64,000 bases of DNA from Panicum virgatum (GCF_016808335.1 NC_053153.1:30325590-30389589), one strand, 5' to 3'; shown: positions 34,620-47,000, counted from the stretch's first letter. The notes: generated by a model from the letters alone, not told the origin. A program made the numbers and translations.

Positions 34620-35933
34620 TCACCGGAGAATGGTCTGCTGCAGTATCTGGTTAAACGTGTCCACGGGCCCGGGCATGCACCAGTGCAAGCAGTCGTTCTG
34701 CACCGGCCGGCCCTCCCCGGCGGCGAACGGGTTCTTGCGCATGTACGGCCCCGGGTGCCCGTCCGGCCGCATGTTGGCCAGCGTCGTCACGTCCAGCGCC
34801 GCGAACCGCAGGCCGGCCGGCGCCGCCGCAGCCCCGGCCTCGTCCGCCGCCTCCACGACGATCTTCCTCATCTCCGTCTCGGTGTACCCGAGCTCCTTCT
34901 CGCCCTTCCTGTACGGCCGCTTCTTCGTGCACGGGGCGCCCTTGTTCCACTCCCCCTCGAAGTGCGACGGCGAGAACGTGGCCAGCGCCACCAGCCGCGG
35001 CTTGTCGCCGCCGCCGCCGCGCTCGTGCCGCCGGGTGATCTCGGCGAGCGTCCGGCCGACCACGTCCCTGAACACGGCGAAGAAGCTGGTCTCGGTGTGG
35101 TTGAGCTCCGCCGCGCAGCCGTAGCAGCCGACGACCCCGCCGCCCTCGTGGTAGATGCTCGGGATCCGGAACCACTGGCCCGCGGACAGCACGGCCGCGT
35201 CGATGGCGCCGAGCTGGGACATCCAACGCTCGTCGAACGCGTCCAGGAACAGCTCGTTGTAGCGCACGCCGGTGTGCTCCGACTTCTCGACGCCCTTCAC
35301 CAGGAACGGCGACCAGAAGATGGACACGGTGGCGTTGTGCTCGCGGAACACCCACCGCCGGAACCTGCCCTCGGGGTCGCGGTGCACGAGCTCCGGCGGG
35401 GACCAGGCCGAGAGCAGGCACACGAGCGACTCGGCCTGGTTGCGGGCCAGGGAGTCGCCGACGAAGGCCATGTGCCGGTCGCCGAGCCAGCGCAGGAACG
35501 CCTCCGGCGAGAAGTCCGGGAGGCCGCACCGCCGCGGCTGCCACCGCCAGTGGAGGTACCCGGTGTCCGCCCGCCCGTTCGCCATGCAGCTGCGGCCGTC
35601 CTTGATGGCCTCGCAGGCCGTGCCGTTGTAGGGCGGCGGCCGTGGGTCCGGCACCCACTCGCCGTCGGAGTAGTCGCACCTTTCATCTCCTTGGTGAGGA
35701 GGAGATGGAGATGGCGGCGGCAGCAGCTCCTCCTCCTCCTGTACCCACGGCGCCGCCACTGATGATGGCTTCGGCGCAGACGGTGCCGGAGCTGCTGGGT
35801 CGACGAAGAGGTAGAGGAGCGCGACGGCGATGAGCGCGTAGAGGGCGTAGGTGACCAGCTGCCTCTTGGGAAGCAGCAAGAGCTTGTCGTTCTGGAGCTG
35901 CTGGTGCGTCTTGAGGAAGTTGGTGAACAACAT
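34620..35933 (-). CDS. Trichome birefringence-like (TBL) O-acetyltransferase, TBL19-27/AXY4-type
   Basis: An intact single-exon ORF of 437 codons, ATG at 35933, TGA at 34622-34620. Residues 26-44 form one hydrophobic segment after a basic N terminus, a type II Golgi signal anchor. A Pro-rich stem (45-80) follows. The TBL domain begins CDYSDGEWVPD (86-96) and includes the CRRCGLPDF-like block near 136. The PC-esterase catalytic pieces are present: GDS motif FVGDSLARNQ (157-166) and DCLHWCMPGPVD with the D-x-x-H pair (414, 417). Members acetylate cell-wall polymers in the Golgi; the sequence resembles the clade that includes xyloglucan acetyltransferases, but the substrate is inference. The coding sequence is very GC-rich, producing long shadow ORFs on both strands. 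Confidence 0.92.
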   Translation of the reverse strand: MLFTNFLKTHQQLQNDKLLLLPKRQLVTYALYALIAVALLYLFVDPAAPAPSAPKPSSVAAPWVQEEEELLPPPSPSPPHQGDERCDYSDGEWVPDPRPPPYNGTACEAIKDGRSCMANGRADTGYLHWRWQPRRCGLPDFSPEAFLRWLGDRHMAFVGDSLARNQAESLVCLLSAWSPPELVHRDPEGRFRRWVFREHNATVSIFWSPFLVKGVEKSEHTGVRYNELFLDAFDERWMSQLGAIDAAVLSAGQWFRIPSIYHEGGGVVGCYGCAAELNHTETSFFAVFRDVVGRTLAEITRRHERGGGGDKPRLVALATFSPSHFEGEWNKGAPCTKKRPYRKGEKELGYTETEMRKIVVEAADEAGAAAAPAGLRFAALDVTTLANMRPDGHPGPYMRKNPFAAGEGRPVQNDCLHWCMPGPVDTFNQILQQTILR

Positions 35934-36377
35934 GCTGGCACCCAGATCGACGATGTTAAGTTGAGGCAGAGGGGGAAATTAAACCAGCATGGCATGCACA
36001 ATCAGAGAGTGAGAGGATATCGGAGGGAGGCCAAGAAGAGAGGAAGATGAAGAGCGGCTGCCAGCAGTTTGGCAAAAGGTCACGGCCGGCGGCGTCAGGG
36101 TCGGTATGACTTGGCAGCTGCATGCCTTCAGTTTTCTACGCTACCTGAGAAAACTGTTGCCGATTTCGGTAGGCATGACAAAAGGCGATCGACGTTCCTT
36201 TAGGATGCAACGAAAAGAGCTGATGCCTGCCCTTCATCTACTAGTCGATATCAACTATCTTGGTCCTGGACCATGTTACCACTTAGTATCTGTATACGAA
36301 GCTGCTAGTATCAGGTACTAATTATGATCTTGCCTCAGCTCGCGTCGACTGATCAAGCGACCAGGCTGCACCTGCAC
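35934..36377 (-). promoter_or_regulatory. Upstream region of the TBL gene
   Basis: Sequence between the TBL start and the CACTA element at 36381. It must hold the leader and proximal promoter, but I see no convincing TATA box on the minus strand. The CACTA inserted about 450 bp upstream of the ATG. Confidence 0.4.
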
Positions 36378-36380
36378 TCT

Positions 36381-39300
36381 CACTACCGGAAACCGTGCGT
36401 TTGCCGTGTGCCCCGAGATTTGCCGTGGGCTAAACCTCGGGCACCCGGCAAACGTAGTATTTGCCGTGTGTAGACCAAAGCAGCACACGACAAAGGAAAG
36501 GCACACGGCAAACGAAGTTTTTGCCGTGTGCCACTCTCCAAAACGCACGACAAACTCCAGGCACAAGGTATCCTTGCTTTTTTTACGTGAGCCAGCAGAG
36601 GAAACACACGGTGAAAGTTTGGCACACGACAAACACGTGTGTTTGCCGTGTGCCAAAAATCAAACACTCGGCAAACACATGTTTTGCCGTGTCTTAGTGG
36701 AGCACACGGCAAACATGTGGGAAAAAAATTGAATTTGCCCTCCAAAATTTTTCTGCTAGACACATATAATGTATGTTAATTAGTTTTAAATTTTGCTATA
36801 TTTCACATGAAGTTGTCATATTTAGTACTTTAGTTTCATTAATCGAATTTCTTGCTGATTGAACTGGGAGTTTATTAAATAGTGGAATATAATGCATCAA
36901 AAAATCATATTAATGTTATGGAGTACAATGTGAGGATATATGCCTAGAACAGAAGTAAGTTATGAAGATCTTGTTCACGACACATGAGCACAAACGTTTC
37001 GAAGAATCTTTTTAAATTTTTATTAAAATCAAATGAATTTTGAAAATTATAAAACTTGTCATGGTATTATGATTTCATGCATGGACACTATGGTAAAAAT
37101 TTGGGAAAGTTTTGCACAAGTTTTCAGTACAGATGTTAGAAATCGGAACATCTCTATAGAGGTTCCGTATATTTGTAACTAAGTCTTTACCATTTGAACT
37201 CAATGTTTGCAACGAAATGCGTATTGATTTTCAAATTTTTTCCATTGGCAAACCAGCACTTACTTGATTTCATGCCAAGTTTTGGTTATTTTTTGGATCA
37301 GTTTGGTAATTACCAATTTATTTTTCAACTAAATAATCTCATGTGATATATATTGAATTTGAGCTAAAAGTGCATGAAATAATATTTTGTATTACAAGGC
37401 GCACCGTTGAGCGAACTCTGGGTAAGTCTCCATGGCACTACATTTACGAATACATCATATTCATTGCACCGGATTTTGAAATTATGACTTTGTTCACATT
37501 TTTGTGCAGAATTTCTACAGATGCGAGGAGGGAATGATGCCCAGTGCGATGCAGGTGGCTAGCAAAGCATGTTATAAGCTGGTGTCCGATATGCTTTACG
37601 AGGTGCGCATCCTGGCCGTCATCGACTACAAGGCCAAGATCGAAAAAGTGAGGATCTACAAAGGACCTGCGAGAGACATCAGACTCACCCGGGAACAATA
37701 CTTGTGGGTAAATACTCAATCTTAAGGAGTTATCAACTATGCTCCATTTGTTCTTCTTAAATGTATTACATATTGATGATGTGCAGGTGCCTCCGTGGTG
37801 GATTGCCAATGATTATCCGTGCTGCGTAATGATAGTGGACCGGTGGTGCTCGCAAGAATGGCTGGAGATGCACGAGGCTGCCCGGCAGCGGCGTTTGCTA
37901 ATGCCAGGTGCATCGCACCATCAGGGCAACCGTAACCTCAAGGCGTATGCGACTAGATATGTATGTGAATTAATTTCTTTATTCTAACGCTCAATTCTGC
38001 ATAATTTCTAATCATCTTCCTTTTTTCGCAGTCGGCGTCACATGGTGGTGTGCCTTGCACCCAAATTCAGGCATACTGTTTGGCCCACAAAGTAAAGGCG
38101 ACGTCCGATGTCACCTTTAACCCGCAGGATCCGCCCGAAGCGTACAGCAACGCAAGCGTCCACAGCCGCCTCAGTGGGTACACCTCGATGGCACAAGAAG
38201 TTCATGGGGCGGAGTTTGATGCGATCAATGAGCCCATTGATGGAGAAGTCGTCATGAGGGCGGGAGGAGGCAAGAAGCATGGATGGTACTGGTTTGGCGA
38301 CAGCTTAGTCGACAAGGCGACTACTCCCACTCTCTCACAGATTCGAGCCAGGAGTACCAGCTCAAGCCCTGCTATACGCCCATGGCCAGACAGTACACAC
38401 ACTCAGATTGAGGCTGTCAAGGTTATTTCTGTTTCATCCATCGTTCCTCCATTTTTACATATGTTCGCTTTGAATTCTAACCCTGGGATCAAATCCTGTA
38501 GGCCCAGATGGAAGCAGTCTTCCAAGCACGGCAGGAGGCGGCAGAAGAGAGGTGGAGGGCCGAGCGGGACGACATGCAGCAAAAATTGGATCAAGCTCTA
38601 ACGTTTATGCAAAGCCTAGGCTCGGCGATGGGTGTTTCGCCTCCACAATTCCCTCCGGCCCCACTTGTTCATCGGGCAGAAACTCCTCCTACCGTAAGTG
38701 GCTTTGACTCCTATCGAGTTTCGAAATGTCTTAGTGACTTAGCATTAACCTAGATTTACTTAAAAATAATGTCTTATGATACATCTACAATGACTTAGAA
38801 CTTAGGCTAATGCTTGTAGTTTCATTCTTATGTAACTCAATTTTTATGCCTAAATTTGAATGCCTGTAACGTAATTCTTATGTAACACATGCAATATATA
38901 TTCGCTTATGTGCAGAATCAGTCGGCGGCATCCAATGATGGGCTAGTGAATCTTGACTTCTCGCCTCCGGTGCAGCAGCCTCAGCAGTTTGTGTGGCCAC
39001 CGCCTCAATGGGTGGCTTGGATTCAGCAGCAGCAGCAGCAGCCGCCGTCACCACCACAGCAAAGTTGGTCGCAGATGCCTACATGGCCGGCCCCGCCGAT
39101 GTGGCCGCAGCACCCGCCACCGCCGCCGCCGCCGCCGGCCCCGTGAGTTGTATGGACTTCATTTCTAGAGACAAGCTTTGCACTTGAACTTGTATGGACT
39201 TTGCCGTATGAACTTGTATGGACTTGATTTGAACTTGTGGTTGTCTATGAACGATACTAAAGTTTATTTGTATCTGTGCATTTCTGGATAATATTGAATG

Positions 39301-39663
39301 CCTCCGATGCTTATTTGGATTGCATGCGATGATTATTATGATATATGTGAATTGTTTGTATTATTTGGGGTACCATATACGTAATAAACAAAAAACATAC
39401 AGGATCAGGGACCTTTGCCGTGTGCAAAAACCATGGCACACGGCAAAGGAATCAATATTTGCCGTGTGCCAAAGCCAAGGCACACGGCAAACATTTGAAC
39501 TTTGCCGTGTGCCACGTTTCGAGGCACACGGTAAAGGCGGCCGCCACATCACTTCCCAGTTTCCTGCTTTTTTTGCCGTGGGTCAGCTTTGGCACACGGC
39601 AAAGGACGCCTTTAACGACGTCTGAATGCCATGTGCGGCACACGGCAAAGCCTTCCCGTAGTG
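36381..39663 (+). mobile_element. CACTA transposon 1 (3283 bp), encodes Transposase_24-type protein only
   Basis: Ends CACTACCGGAAAC and CCTTCCCGTAGTG, flanked by TCT at 36378-36380 and 39664-39666. Subterminal repeats TTTGCCGTGTGC and GCACACGGCAAA are dense in the first 340 and last 250 bp. It carries a five-exon gene for a TnpA-like protein but no TNP2-like transposase, so it is probably non-autonomous. Confidence 0.92.
37510..39146 (+). CDS. CACTA ORF1-type protein with Transposase_24-like domain (5' exons missing)
   Basis: Five exons, all phase 0 with GT-AG borders: 37510-37707, 37787-37960, 38032-38421, 38502-38693, 38916-39146 (about 393 aa, no internal stop). Conserved blocks: QVASKACYKLVSDM, LTREQYLW, then VPPWWIANDYPC and IVDRWCS, GASHHQGNRNL, KATSDVTFNPQDPPEAYSN, GGGKKHGWYWFGDS and STPTLSQIRARSTSSSP-type sequence. 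The C terminus is a coiled coil (about residues 325-360) and a Gln/Pro-rich tail. Such proteins bind subterminal repeats in related elements (family knowledge). I found no initiating exon; upstream DNA to 36720 has no similar coding sequence, so the gene is probably 5'-deleted. Confidence 0.8.
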
Positions 39664-39825
39664 TCTGACAATAATCCCTCAAGCATGCAAGTTCCAGTCA
39701 AGAGCCATTGCCAGGTACCGTTTCGATCGGTAGCATGCAAGGGCTAGACAGCTTGCTTTAATTTGTGCGCTTTCAGTGAATGTTCTTATTCATAGCAGAA
39801 TTGCTTAGAAGATTCTACTAGGGAT
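39664..39825. other. Host DNA between two CACTA elements
   Basis: 162 bp of non-coding sequence, bounded by TCT of element 1 and GAT of element 2. Confidence 0.7.
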
Positions 39826-41914
39826 CACTACCGGAAACGGCATAGTTGCCGTGTGCAGCAACTTTGCCGTGTGCTCAAAATCGGGCACGCGGCAAAGGCC
39901 CTTTTTTCCGTGTGCTGCCAGAGAGGCACACGGCAAAGTTGCTGCACACGGCAGCTCAGGCACTCGGCAAATTAAAACATTTGCCGTGTGCTTTTTGTGT
40001 TTGCCGTGTGCATAGTATTTAGCACACGGCAAAGTTTTTTTTTAAAAAAGTTGATTTCACACTCCCAACATTTTTTAGTATACACGTATTGTATATAGTA
40101 CTTTATGCTAACATCTGTTATTTTTTTAGTCTCTTTTCTACATTTAGTCATTTAATTTCTTTAAACACATTTGTTGGAATTAAGTCTAATTTGAACTGCA
40201 AACAATTTGAATAAAGGAGTAAAGTCCATCAAAAATCATATTCATATTATTGAGTCCAATATGAGACCGTATTTATGAAATGGGAGGCAATATCGAACAT
40301 CTTTTTCTCGAACCATAACCAGGAATATAAGGTCGAATTATTTTAAAATTCTATAAATAACATATGAAGTCTAAAAATCATAAAATTTGTCATGATATCA
40401 TAATTTCATGTGCTGAGTCTATGGTAAAAAATTGAGAAGGTTTCGCACACGTTTGGCATATGCTCCTTACAAATCGAAACATATCCGGAGAAGATTCATA
40501 GAGTAGAGAATAAATCATTCAGATTTCGAGTCAAAGTGACGGTCGAATTGGGTTTTCAGGTCACAACTTTTTGTTTATGCAATACCCAACTTAGATTACT
40601 TAATGCTAAATTTTGGTAATTTTTTGGATCTGTTTCTTAATTTTAATTTTTTTCAGTTAAACCAGATCATGTGATATGCATTTAAATTGAGTTATAACTA
40701 CATGAAATAATAGTTTTGTTTCAAAGAATAATCAAACATAAATGTTTATTGGCTTTAGCAAAAATATTTAAAATTCATTCAATCAAATTTTGTTAAGCAC
40801 GTTATGAAAATGATTTAATTGAAACAAATGTATTTTGCCGGGTGCCTGACCAGGGGCACACGGCAAAGAGTCAGCCGTGTGTCCTAGATCAAGACACATG
40901 GCAAAGGTCTTCCCTCCATCCCGATAAGATCGGCCAGCCCCCCTCTCTCCCTTATCTCTCGCACTCTCGTGCGCGCTCTCTCTCTCTCCCTCCTCTCTCT
41001 CTCCCCCCTCACTTCATGGCTGGCCCCAGCGGCGACCACCAGCGCCGGCCGGACCCGGCGGCGGCACGTCCCCCAGCACCGACCAGACTCGGCGGCGCGC
41101 ACGTCCCCCAGCACCAGCCGGACTCGGCAGCAGCGCGTGCGGCCTCCAGCACCGGCCGGCGAGGGCCACCAACGGCGACGGCGGCGTGGGCGGATCCGGC
41201 CCCGGCGAGGGCGGATCCATCCCCGGCGGGCGGCGGCCCGGGCGGATCCGGCCCCGACGAGGGCGGATCCGTCCCCGGCCTGCGGCAGCGCGGGCAGATC
41301 CGGCGGCAGCATTGCGGGGCGGCGGTGGCCACCAGTGGCGGAGGCGGGGGCGCGAGGCCTCGAGCGCGAGCTCGAGGGGGTGGATCCTCGAGCGCGGGCT
41401 AGCAGGCAGATCTAGCCCCGGCGCGGCCTCCTCTGGCGGCGGCGTAGCGGGGCGATGGCGCGGCCTCCACCGGCGACGGCATCGCGAAGGCGCGTGGTGG
41501 GGGAGCGAGGCCTCCTCCGGCGACGGCACCGCGAGTGCGCGCAGCGGGGCGGCGCGCGGCGGGGTGGCGCCGCAAAGGCGCATGGCGGGGCGGCTCGGGC
41601 TCCTGCGGTGGCACGTGGCGGGGCGACTGCGGGGCGGCGGGCCGAGGCAGTGGAGCAGTGGCGACGGCGGGGCAGCGGCAACTTTTTTTCCTTTTTTTAT
41701 TCCTTTCAAAAAACTTCGCCGAGTGCCGAGAAATTCACACGACAAAGTGTTTGCCGTGTGTCCGATATCCAGCTCACGGCAAAGAAGACCCTTGCCGGCC
41801 GACGTATGCCGTGGGCACTTTGCCGTGTGTTACACACGGCATAAGTTTTGCCGTGCGTGAACCGGCTTTTGCCGTGTGCCTTTGGCACACGACAAATGTC
41901 CTGTTCCTGTAGTG
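39826..41914. mobile_element. CACTA transposon 2 (2089 bp), non-autonomous
   Basis: Ends CACTACCGGAAACGGC and GTTCCTGTAGTG, flanked by GAT at 39823-39825 and 41915-41917. It has the same TTTGCCGTGTGC subterminal repeats as element 1, and its left AT-rich part (40070-40740) is visibly related to 36740-37340 of element 1. Instead of the transposase gene it holds a GC-rich block. Confidence 0.92.
40930..41700. other. GC-rich block inside CACTA 2, possible captured leader/exon
   Basis: Starts with a (CT)n tract (40960-41010), then Pro/Arg/Gly/Ala-rich ORFs in several frames, with repeated GGCGGATCC-type phrases about every 30 bp between 41198 and 41280. One frame opens MAGPSGDHQRRPD at 41016. 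No domain recognised; composition explains the ORFs. Confidence 0.4.
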
Positions 41915-41923
41915 GATGCAAAT

Positions 41924-42060
41924 TGGTAATTCTTAGGTGCACCTTCAACTTTTTTTAGTTCAAAACTTTGTACTAATTTTTCAAAATAAGATCTGATTTT
42001 GAAGAAGTAGTATAAAATTTTGAACTAAATAGGATTAGAGATGCACCTAAAAATCACTAA
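41924..42060. mobile_element. Small MITE-like inverted-repeat element
   Basis: Left GGTAATTCTTAGGTGCACC and right GATGCACCTAAAAATCACTA are imperfect inverted repeats around AT-rich DNA. Target duplication not resolved. Confidence 0.5.
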
Positions 42061-43398
42061 TTGACACCCCTAGGTTCTACTGTCCGGAATAGGCTAGGGT
42101 CGTTCACGCGAAGCATGCAGTTCGTTCTCAGTCTCATCAGAAAAGAAAAGAAAAGAAGCGTGAAATTAACAATTAAGTAGTGAACACCTATTACAATTAA
42201 TGTAGCACAACTAAGAGTACTATCTAAACTCTTTGATGACGCAGAATTCAAATTGCGGATCCAGTCATGGGTCACATCGTCCACCGGGGCAGAAGCAAGC
42301 CCAGCTCAGCTTTATTCATCTGTCGAGTGGCGCATCCATGTTGATTAGCTTCAAAGGAAACAATAACGCGCGCTCGACAATACTGTTACCTACCCTCAAA
42401 AGCATAGCAGTAACAACCGTGACAGCAGCCACAATGCAAACTTCTTAGATAGGCCACACCACTGATCAGATCAGATCAGATCGTAGGAAGAACTTAAGAG
42501 AGACAAAGGGGAACCCATCTCTACCTCTGATGCTATACAACTTCTACTGCGTCCGGTGCACTCTCAGCAGCATGCATTTGCTAAACTAAGATAAGTAAAT
42601 TGTGCCACACTATTGCCAGTAATATGCAATAATATAATGCAATGTTTTGGTTTCCGATATAATTCATGGTAGTTGCATGAGGTTGGTCTGTCAATATAAT
42701 CCCTCTATTAGAATTTAGAACAAGGGAAACCATTTAGGGTACGCTTAGGTCACAAGCACTCACATAAGAATATTACTCTGCTGGTATACCAGAACAAACA
42801 TTAAAAGGTGATGGATAATGCAATGCACTCTTACCGTCCGAGCTATGGATGATTGGATGCTAACCACTACCCACTTTTCCAATCTAGAAAAGGGGTGCAC
42901 ACTAGACACACTGAGAAAAACAAAACTTCATCAAAAGCACTTGAACCCACCTAGTACTAATAACGTACTGGCTCTCGTTTAATGTGGATGTTTAGTTGCA
43001 CTGGGCGCCTGTTTAATTATGCAGGTGTGGGGTCAGAGTGGAATTAAAGTAGCATCCCGTTTCGTGCTCACGTAGGGTTAAAGAAATTATTGGAAACTTT
43101 TATTTGAAAGGTTAACCACACCTACCCAGGCCAGTCCCCAGTAGTCCCTGAATCAGATTATCGTGTAGAAACAGTTTTGCTATGGAATATGATCCGTCCC
43201 CCTCGCTTTGCATAGAAGGATAAGTGTGATTTCACGATTGCAGAGTACAATGCATAAGATATTACAAACTGCTTGCAAATTGCAACAGCTGTGAGCAGTT
43301 CATCGAGAATAATCCAATGCACTATGTCAGAATCCCTAATTGCAGACGCGGATAGAAGCATATTGGAGACGAAATCCATTTCCGTCGGCAAATTTGTG
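42061..43398. other. Unassigned sequence, no gene recognised
   Basis: Contains a GATCA-type microrepeat (42462-42482). A minus-strand ORF at 43158-43391 has no recognisable domain. No transposon ends identified. Confidence 0.4.
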
Positions 43399-43410
43399 TC
43401 ACTGATGTGG

Positions 43411-43735
43411 TGTCATTGGAGACGCGATTTTACGCGTCTGCATTAATAATCATTGGAGACACGGTTTTACGCGTCTGCAATAACTATCATTGGAGACGCG
43501 CTTTTACCCAGACACGACTCTGGTAATGCTTATTCGAGACGCAGTTTGATCAACACGCGTCTCCTTTATTGGGATATCCCAGACGGGGTTATGGGAACCG
43601 CGTCTCCTTTAAATAAAAATGGAGACACCAATATTACTCAGACGCGACTCTAATGAATTGATTAGATACACGTTTGAGTATAGACGCGTCTCCTTTAAAC
43701 AAATAGCCTAGACGCGTTTATGTATAGACGTGTCT
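43411..43735. repeat. Subterminal repeat array, GGAGACGCG motifs
   Basis: At least ten copies of a GAGACGCG/CGCGTCTC-like core in both orientations with 15-40 bp spacing, for example TTGGAGACGCG and AGACGCGTCTCC. Confidence 0.8.
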
Positions 43736-44043
43736 GTGATTTTACTTTTTTTGCTCACAGGTTTAGCAGCTAGCTTGCACAGGTCATTGGCAGAACATGC
43801 ATTAGAATAGAAACACAAGTTCATTATCTTGTATAGTACACCACATAATTGGCAGAACATGCATTAGCATAGATACACATCATCATCATCATACATAGTA
43901 CAAGAACAGCACATGTTCATCATCATCTTGCACAAGATCAAACTTAATACATACACAAGAACAGAATCTAGTTTCATATCCTGCAGGTTTCATATCCTGC
44001 AGGCCCTTGGTTCATCTTTCATAGTACAATTGACATTTTTTGT

Positions 44044-47000
44044 TCAAATATAATTAAAACCTGGATTGTCGCAATGAAACTCTCCTTTCGGGTTGATCAC
44101 CTGGGACATTATGAAGGAGGCAATCCTTTCTCGAATCTTGACCATTACATCTTGGTCGATGGGATTTGTCATCACTTCAAAATCCTGTGTATTTCAGTAA
44201 AATATTTTTAGAGTTTTAGAACAAGGCACAAATAAAGCAGAAGGATAAAGTTGATTTGTACATGCAGAATCTAAATGCAGAACAAAAAATCATTGAGAAA
44301 AGTTGATTTGTACCAAAGAATTATCCAGTCCTAGTATTTCCATAGCTTCTAGCATGTGAATGTGATATGCTATGTAGAAACCACAGGTATTACCAGCAGA
44401 TTGCTAGTGGCACTGGCAACAATTAGACAGAAATACAAATATTAATTTATTGGAGAATGAACAGGTCAATGCACAAAAATCACCAAGACACTTAATCCCT
44501 TATATACGTTTGGTCTTAACATGCACTTACCGAGAACTTGGAGATATGTGTCAAGCTCTTACTTCCCTTCCCCCTGACTGGGTATGAATGAAATGCCCTA
44601 CAAGCATGGAAATTGAAAATTGTTTATGCTCAGTTATTCATCACTGTTCAAAGTTTACTTATAAAATATGGTGATGGTTAGGAACAAAGTACTCACTCAT
44701 CAATTACTTCTTTCAACAAGGTATGATCACGTGCCTTGGACCTGAGAGAATCGAAGCACAAAACATTGCTCCACTTTGGAATAATTACCACTAAAATCCA
44801 GTGGCCACCGGGTTACGTGGAAACATAATTATCTCCTTCTTAGCATAATGATTGAGGGCCCTTCCCAAATAATCCACCACATAATATTTGTCAGATGTTA
44901 TGTTTGACACGGACATTAGCTCAGGATCAAGAAAGCCCACAGGCATGGCCTTTGGTTTAGTTTCTTGAAGCAGAGATCTAAGAAATTAAAACCAATGTAA
45001 AGCAAACATGCAGAATGAAGCTAGTAAAACTATACATTACCCTAACTAGTGCTATATGCTAGTGTCACAAATAGAAGATGAATTGAAACTTACAATGTGA
45101 AACAACGCAGAAGTGACACATCCAATGCATCAAGTTTGAAGAGGTCATATAAATCATCGAATCCAACAAGGAAAAACTCTATGTCGCGATCACGCCAAAA
45201 ATGCTGACGCCTGTACTTGACCACAATGCCATTTTTCTTATTTCACAGACAACCTTTCATGTAGTAAGTGTGGAGTGCAACTGTTGAAGGTCCAGGACAA
45301 GTAGCTCTGCATCTGTTAGAATAGCTGGTCCATAAGTGAATTTGGGGTGTGCTTTGGTCCATACATTTGATGGCTGTTTCTTGGATTCCTTGGCAGCAGT
45401 AGAAGCCGCCTTCTTCTTCTCACTAGCAGAGGCCTTCTTCTTCCCAGCAGCAGCACTAGCAGCAGCAGCTTTCATCTTCTCATAAGCAGCAGAAGCATTC
45501 TCAGCAGCAGCAGTAGCAGCAGAAGCCTTCTTCTTCCCAGAAGCAGCAGAAGCATTCTTAGCAGCAGCAGCAGCAGTAGCAGAAGCCTTCTTCTTCCCAG
45601 AAGCAGCAGCAGTTTTCTTCTTCTCAGACGCAACAGAAGCATTCGCAGCATCAGCATTCTTGTCAACAACAGCAGCAGTAGCCGCCTTCTTGTCAAGCGC
45701 AGCAGTAGCCGCCTTCTTGTCACAGCAGCAGCCACCTTAGGCTGGCTGCTTTTGGATGGCTTCTCAACAGCATTTTTTTGGGAGCTTTTGGCACTCTTGG
45801 CACCAGATGCACTCCTAGCAATGTCCTTGCTTGGATCCTTTGAAGGAATTAAGGATGTACTCTTGGCACCAGATGCATCCATTGTTTGTTGTACCACACT
45901 TTGAGAAGAACCATCCAATGATTTAGGGTTCACAATAATATGACGCCTGTTCCACTGTATCTTTTGAAAAAGAGCATGTCCAAGAGTTAAGGTCTCATCA
46001 TTTGGAGGAGGTTTAAGCACATGATCATAAAAGTTCATGTGTACATACTCACCCTTTACCACTACATGCCCATCGAGAATTGGGACTGTGTGTAGTTCTG
46101 TTTGTTATGGATAAACTAGACCCCTTGCAACCTCAATTTGATAACCTCCAGTGTAGATTAGGAGCGCACAAGGTGCGGGGTCAGTCAGAACATCTATAGA
46201 ATCAAGATCTAAATCTCGGCTCGTCATCAACAGATCCATATCGTCATGTTGATCCTCTCTATTCTCTACATCCTCCCTCATCAAATCCATATCCTCATGA
46301 TGATCTTCTTTGTTATTTCCATCCACATTTGTAGGCTCAGAAGCAGACGCACAACTGCTCCTCCTTCCAGGTGCAGGGCTTGGGTTCCTGGAAATTGGTT
46401 GTATCTGCAATCCTTGTGCAGCAAGCATTGCCATTATATCCTCTATCACCTCAGCCCCCAAGTTGAGCCTTTATTTTCTCCACATCCACCCTTCTTGTAG
46501 CTGGACACACCACGGACCCGCCCTGGCTGTTCAGGGCCCAAACAAGAAGTTAGAACATCTTGCTCCCTAACCCAACTTATGCCTGAAGACTCTGCCTGCT
46601 ATTACTTTTCTATGATCTGTTCAGCCACTCTCTTGGTTGACTCTTGGTTCCACCTAATCCGAGCAGTACCTTCTGAAATCTCGAGAGTACTCCCAGCTCG
46701 CAGCCAATACCTGGGCTGCCCGTCCGGGTACTCATCAAATGGATTAGGGATCCAAAGAGCAGCTAATTTTCTATCCTCTTCCTCCCATTTTGATAGTTTT
46801 CCTTCATATTCTGATGAGCCCATGTGGTGGCTGTGCACGTTCTTTTCCCGAAGAACCTTTCCTTTTGTAATTTCTTCTTGGGCTGCTTCAGATTGTTTCA
46901 ACTGCACAAACTCTGCCCAGTCTTCCAGTTCGATGTAGGGGTGCTGCTCAAATGGTTCCAGTCCTTATATAATTGCACACAAGGTTGCTCTTATGGGTTC

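Noticed and set aside
34651..35762. Long ORFs on both strands overlapping the TBL gene (342 and 359 codons)
   Set aside because: Arg/Ala/Pro/Val-rich shadows of a very GC-rich coding sequence; only the 437-codon frame has TBL motifs.
36400..36720. Regular short repeats resembling a CRISPR array
   Set aside because: TTTGCCGTGTGC repeats are in both orientations with variable spacing and lie next to CACTA ends; they are subterminal repeats in plant DNA.
40842..41860. Pro/Arg/Gly-rich ORFs of 125-243 codons in CACTA 2
   Set aside because: All frames are open because of GC content and short repeats; no domain or codon pattern favours one.
43158..43391. 77-codon minus-strand ORF near the CACTA 3 end
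   Set aside because: No recognisable domain and no splice or promoter support; kept as unassigned sequence.
45472..46062. Leu/Arg-rich C-terminal part of a 196-codon ORF
   Set aside because: It is the wrong frame of the Ala/Lys repeat after a frameshift near 45720; only its first part is real CACTA ORF1 sequence.
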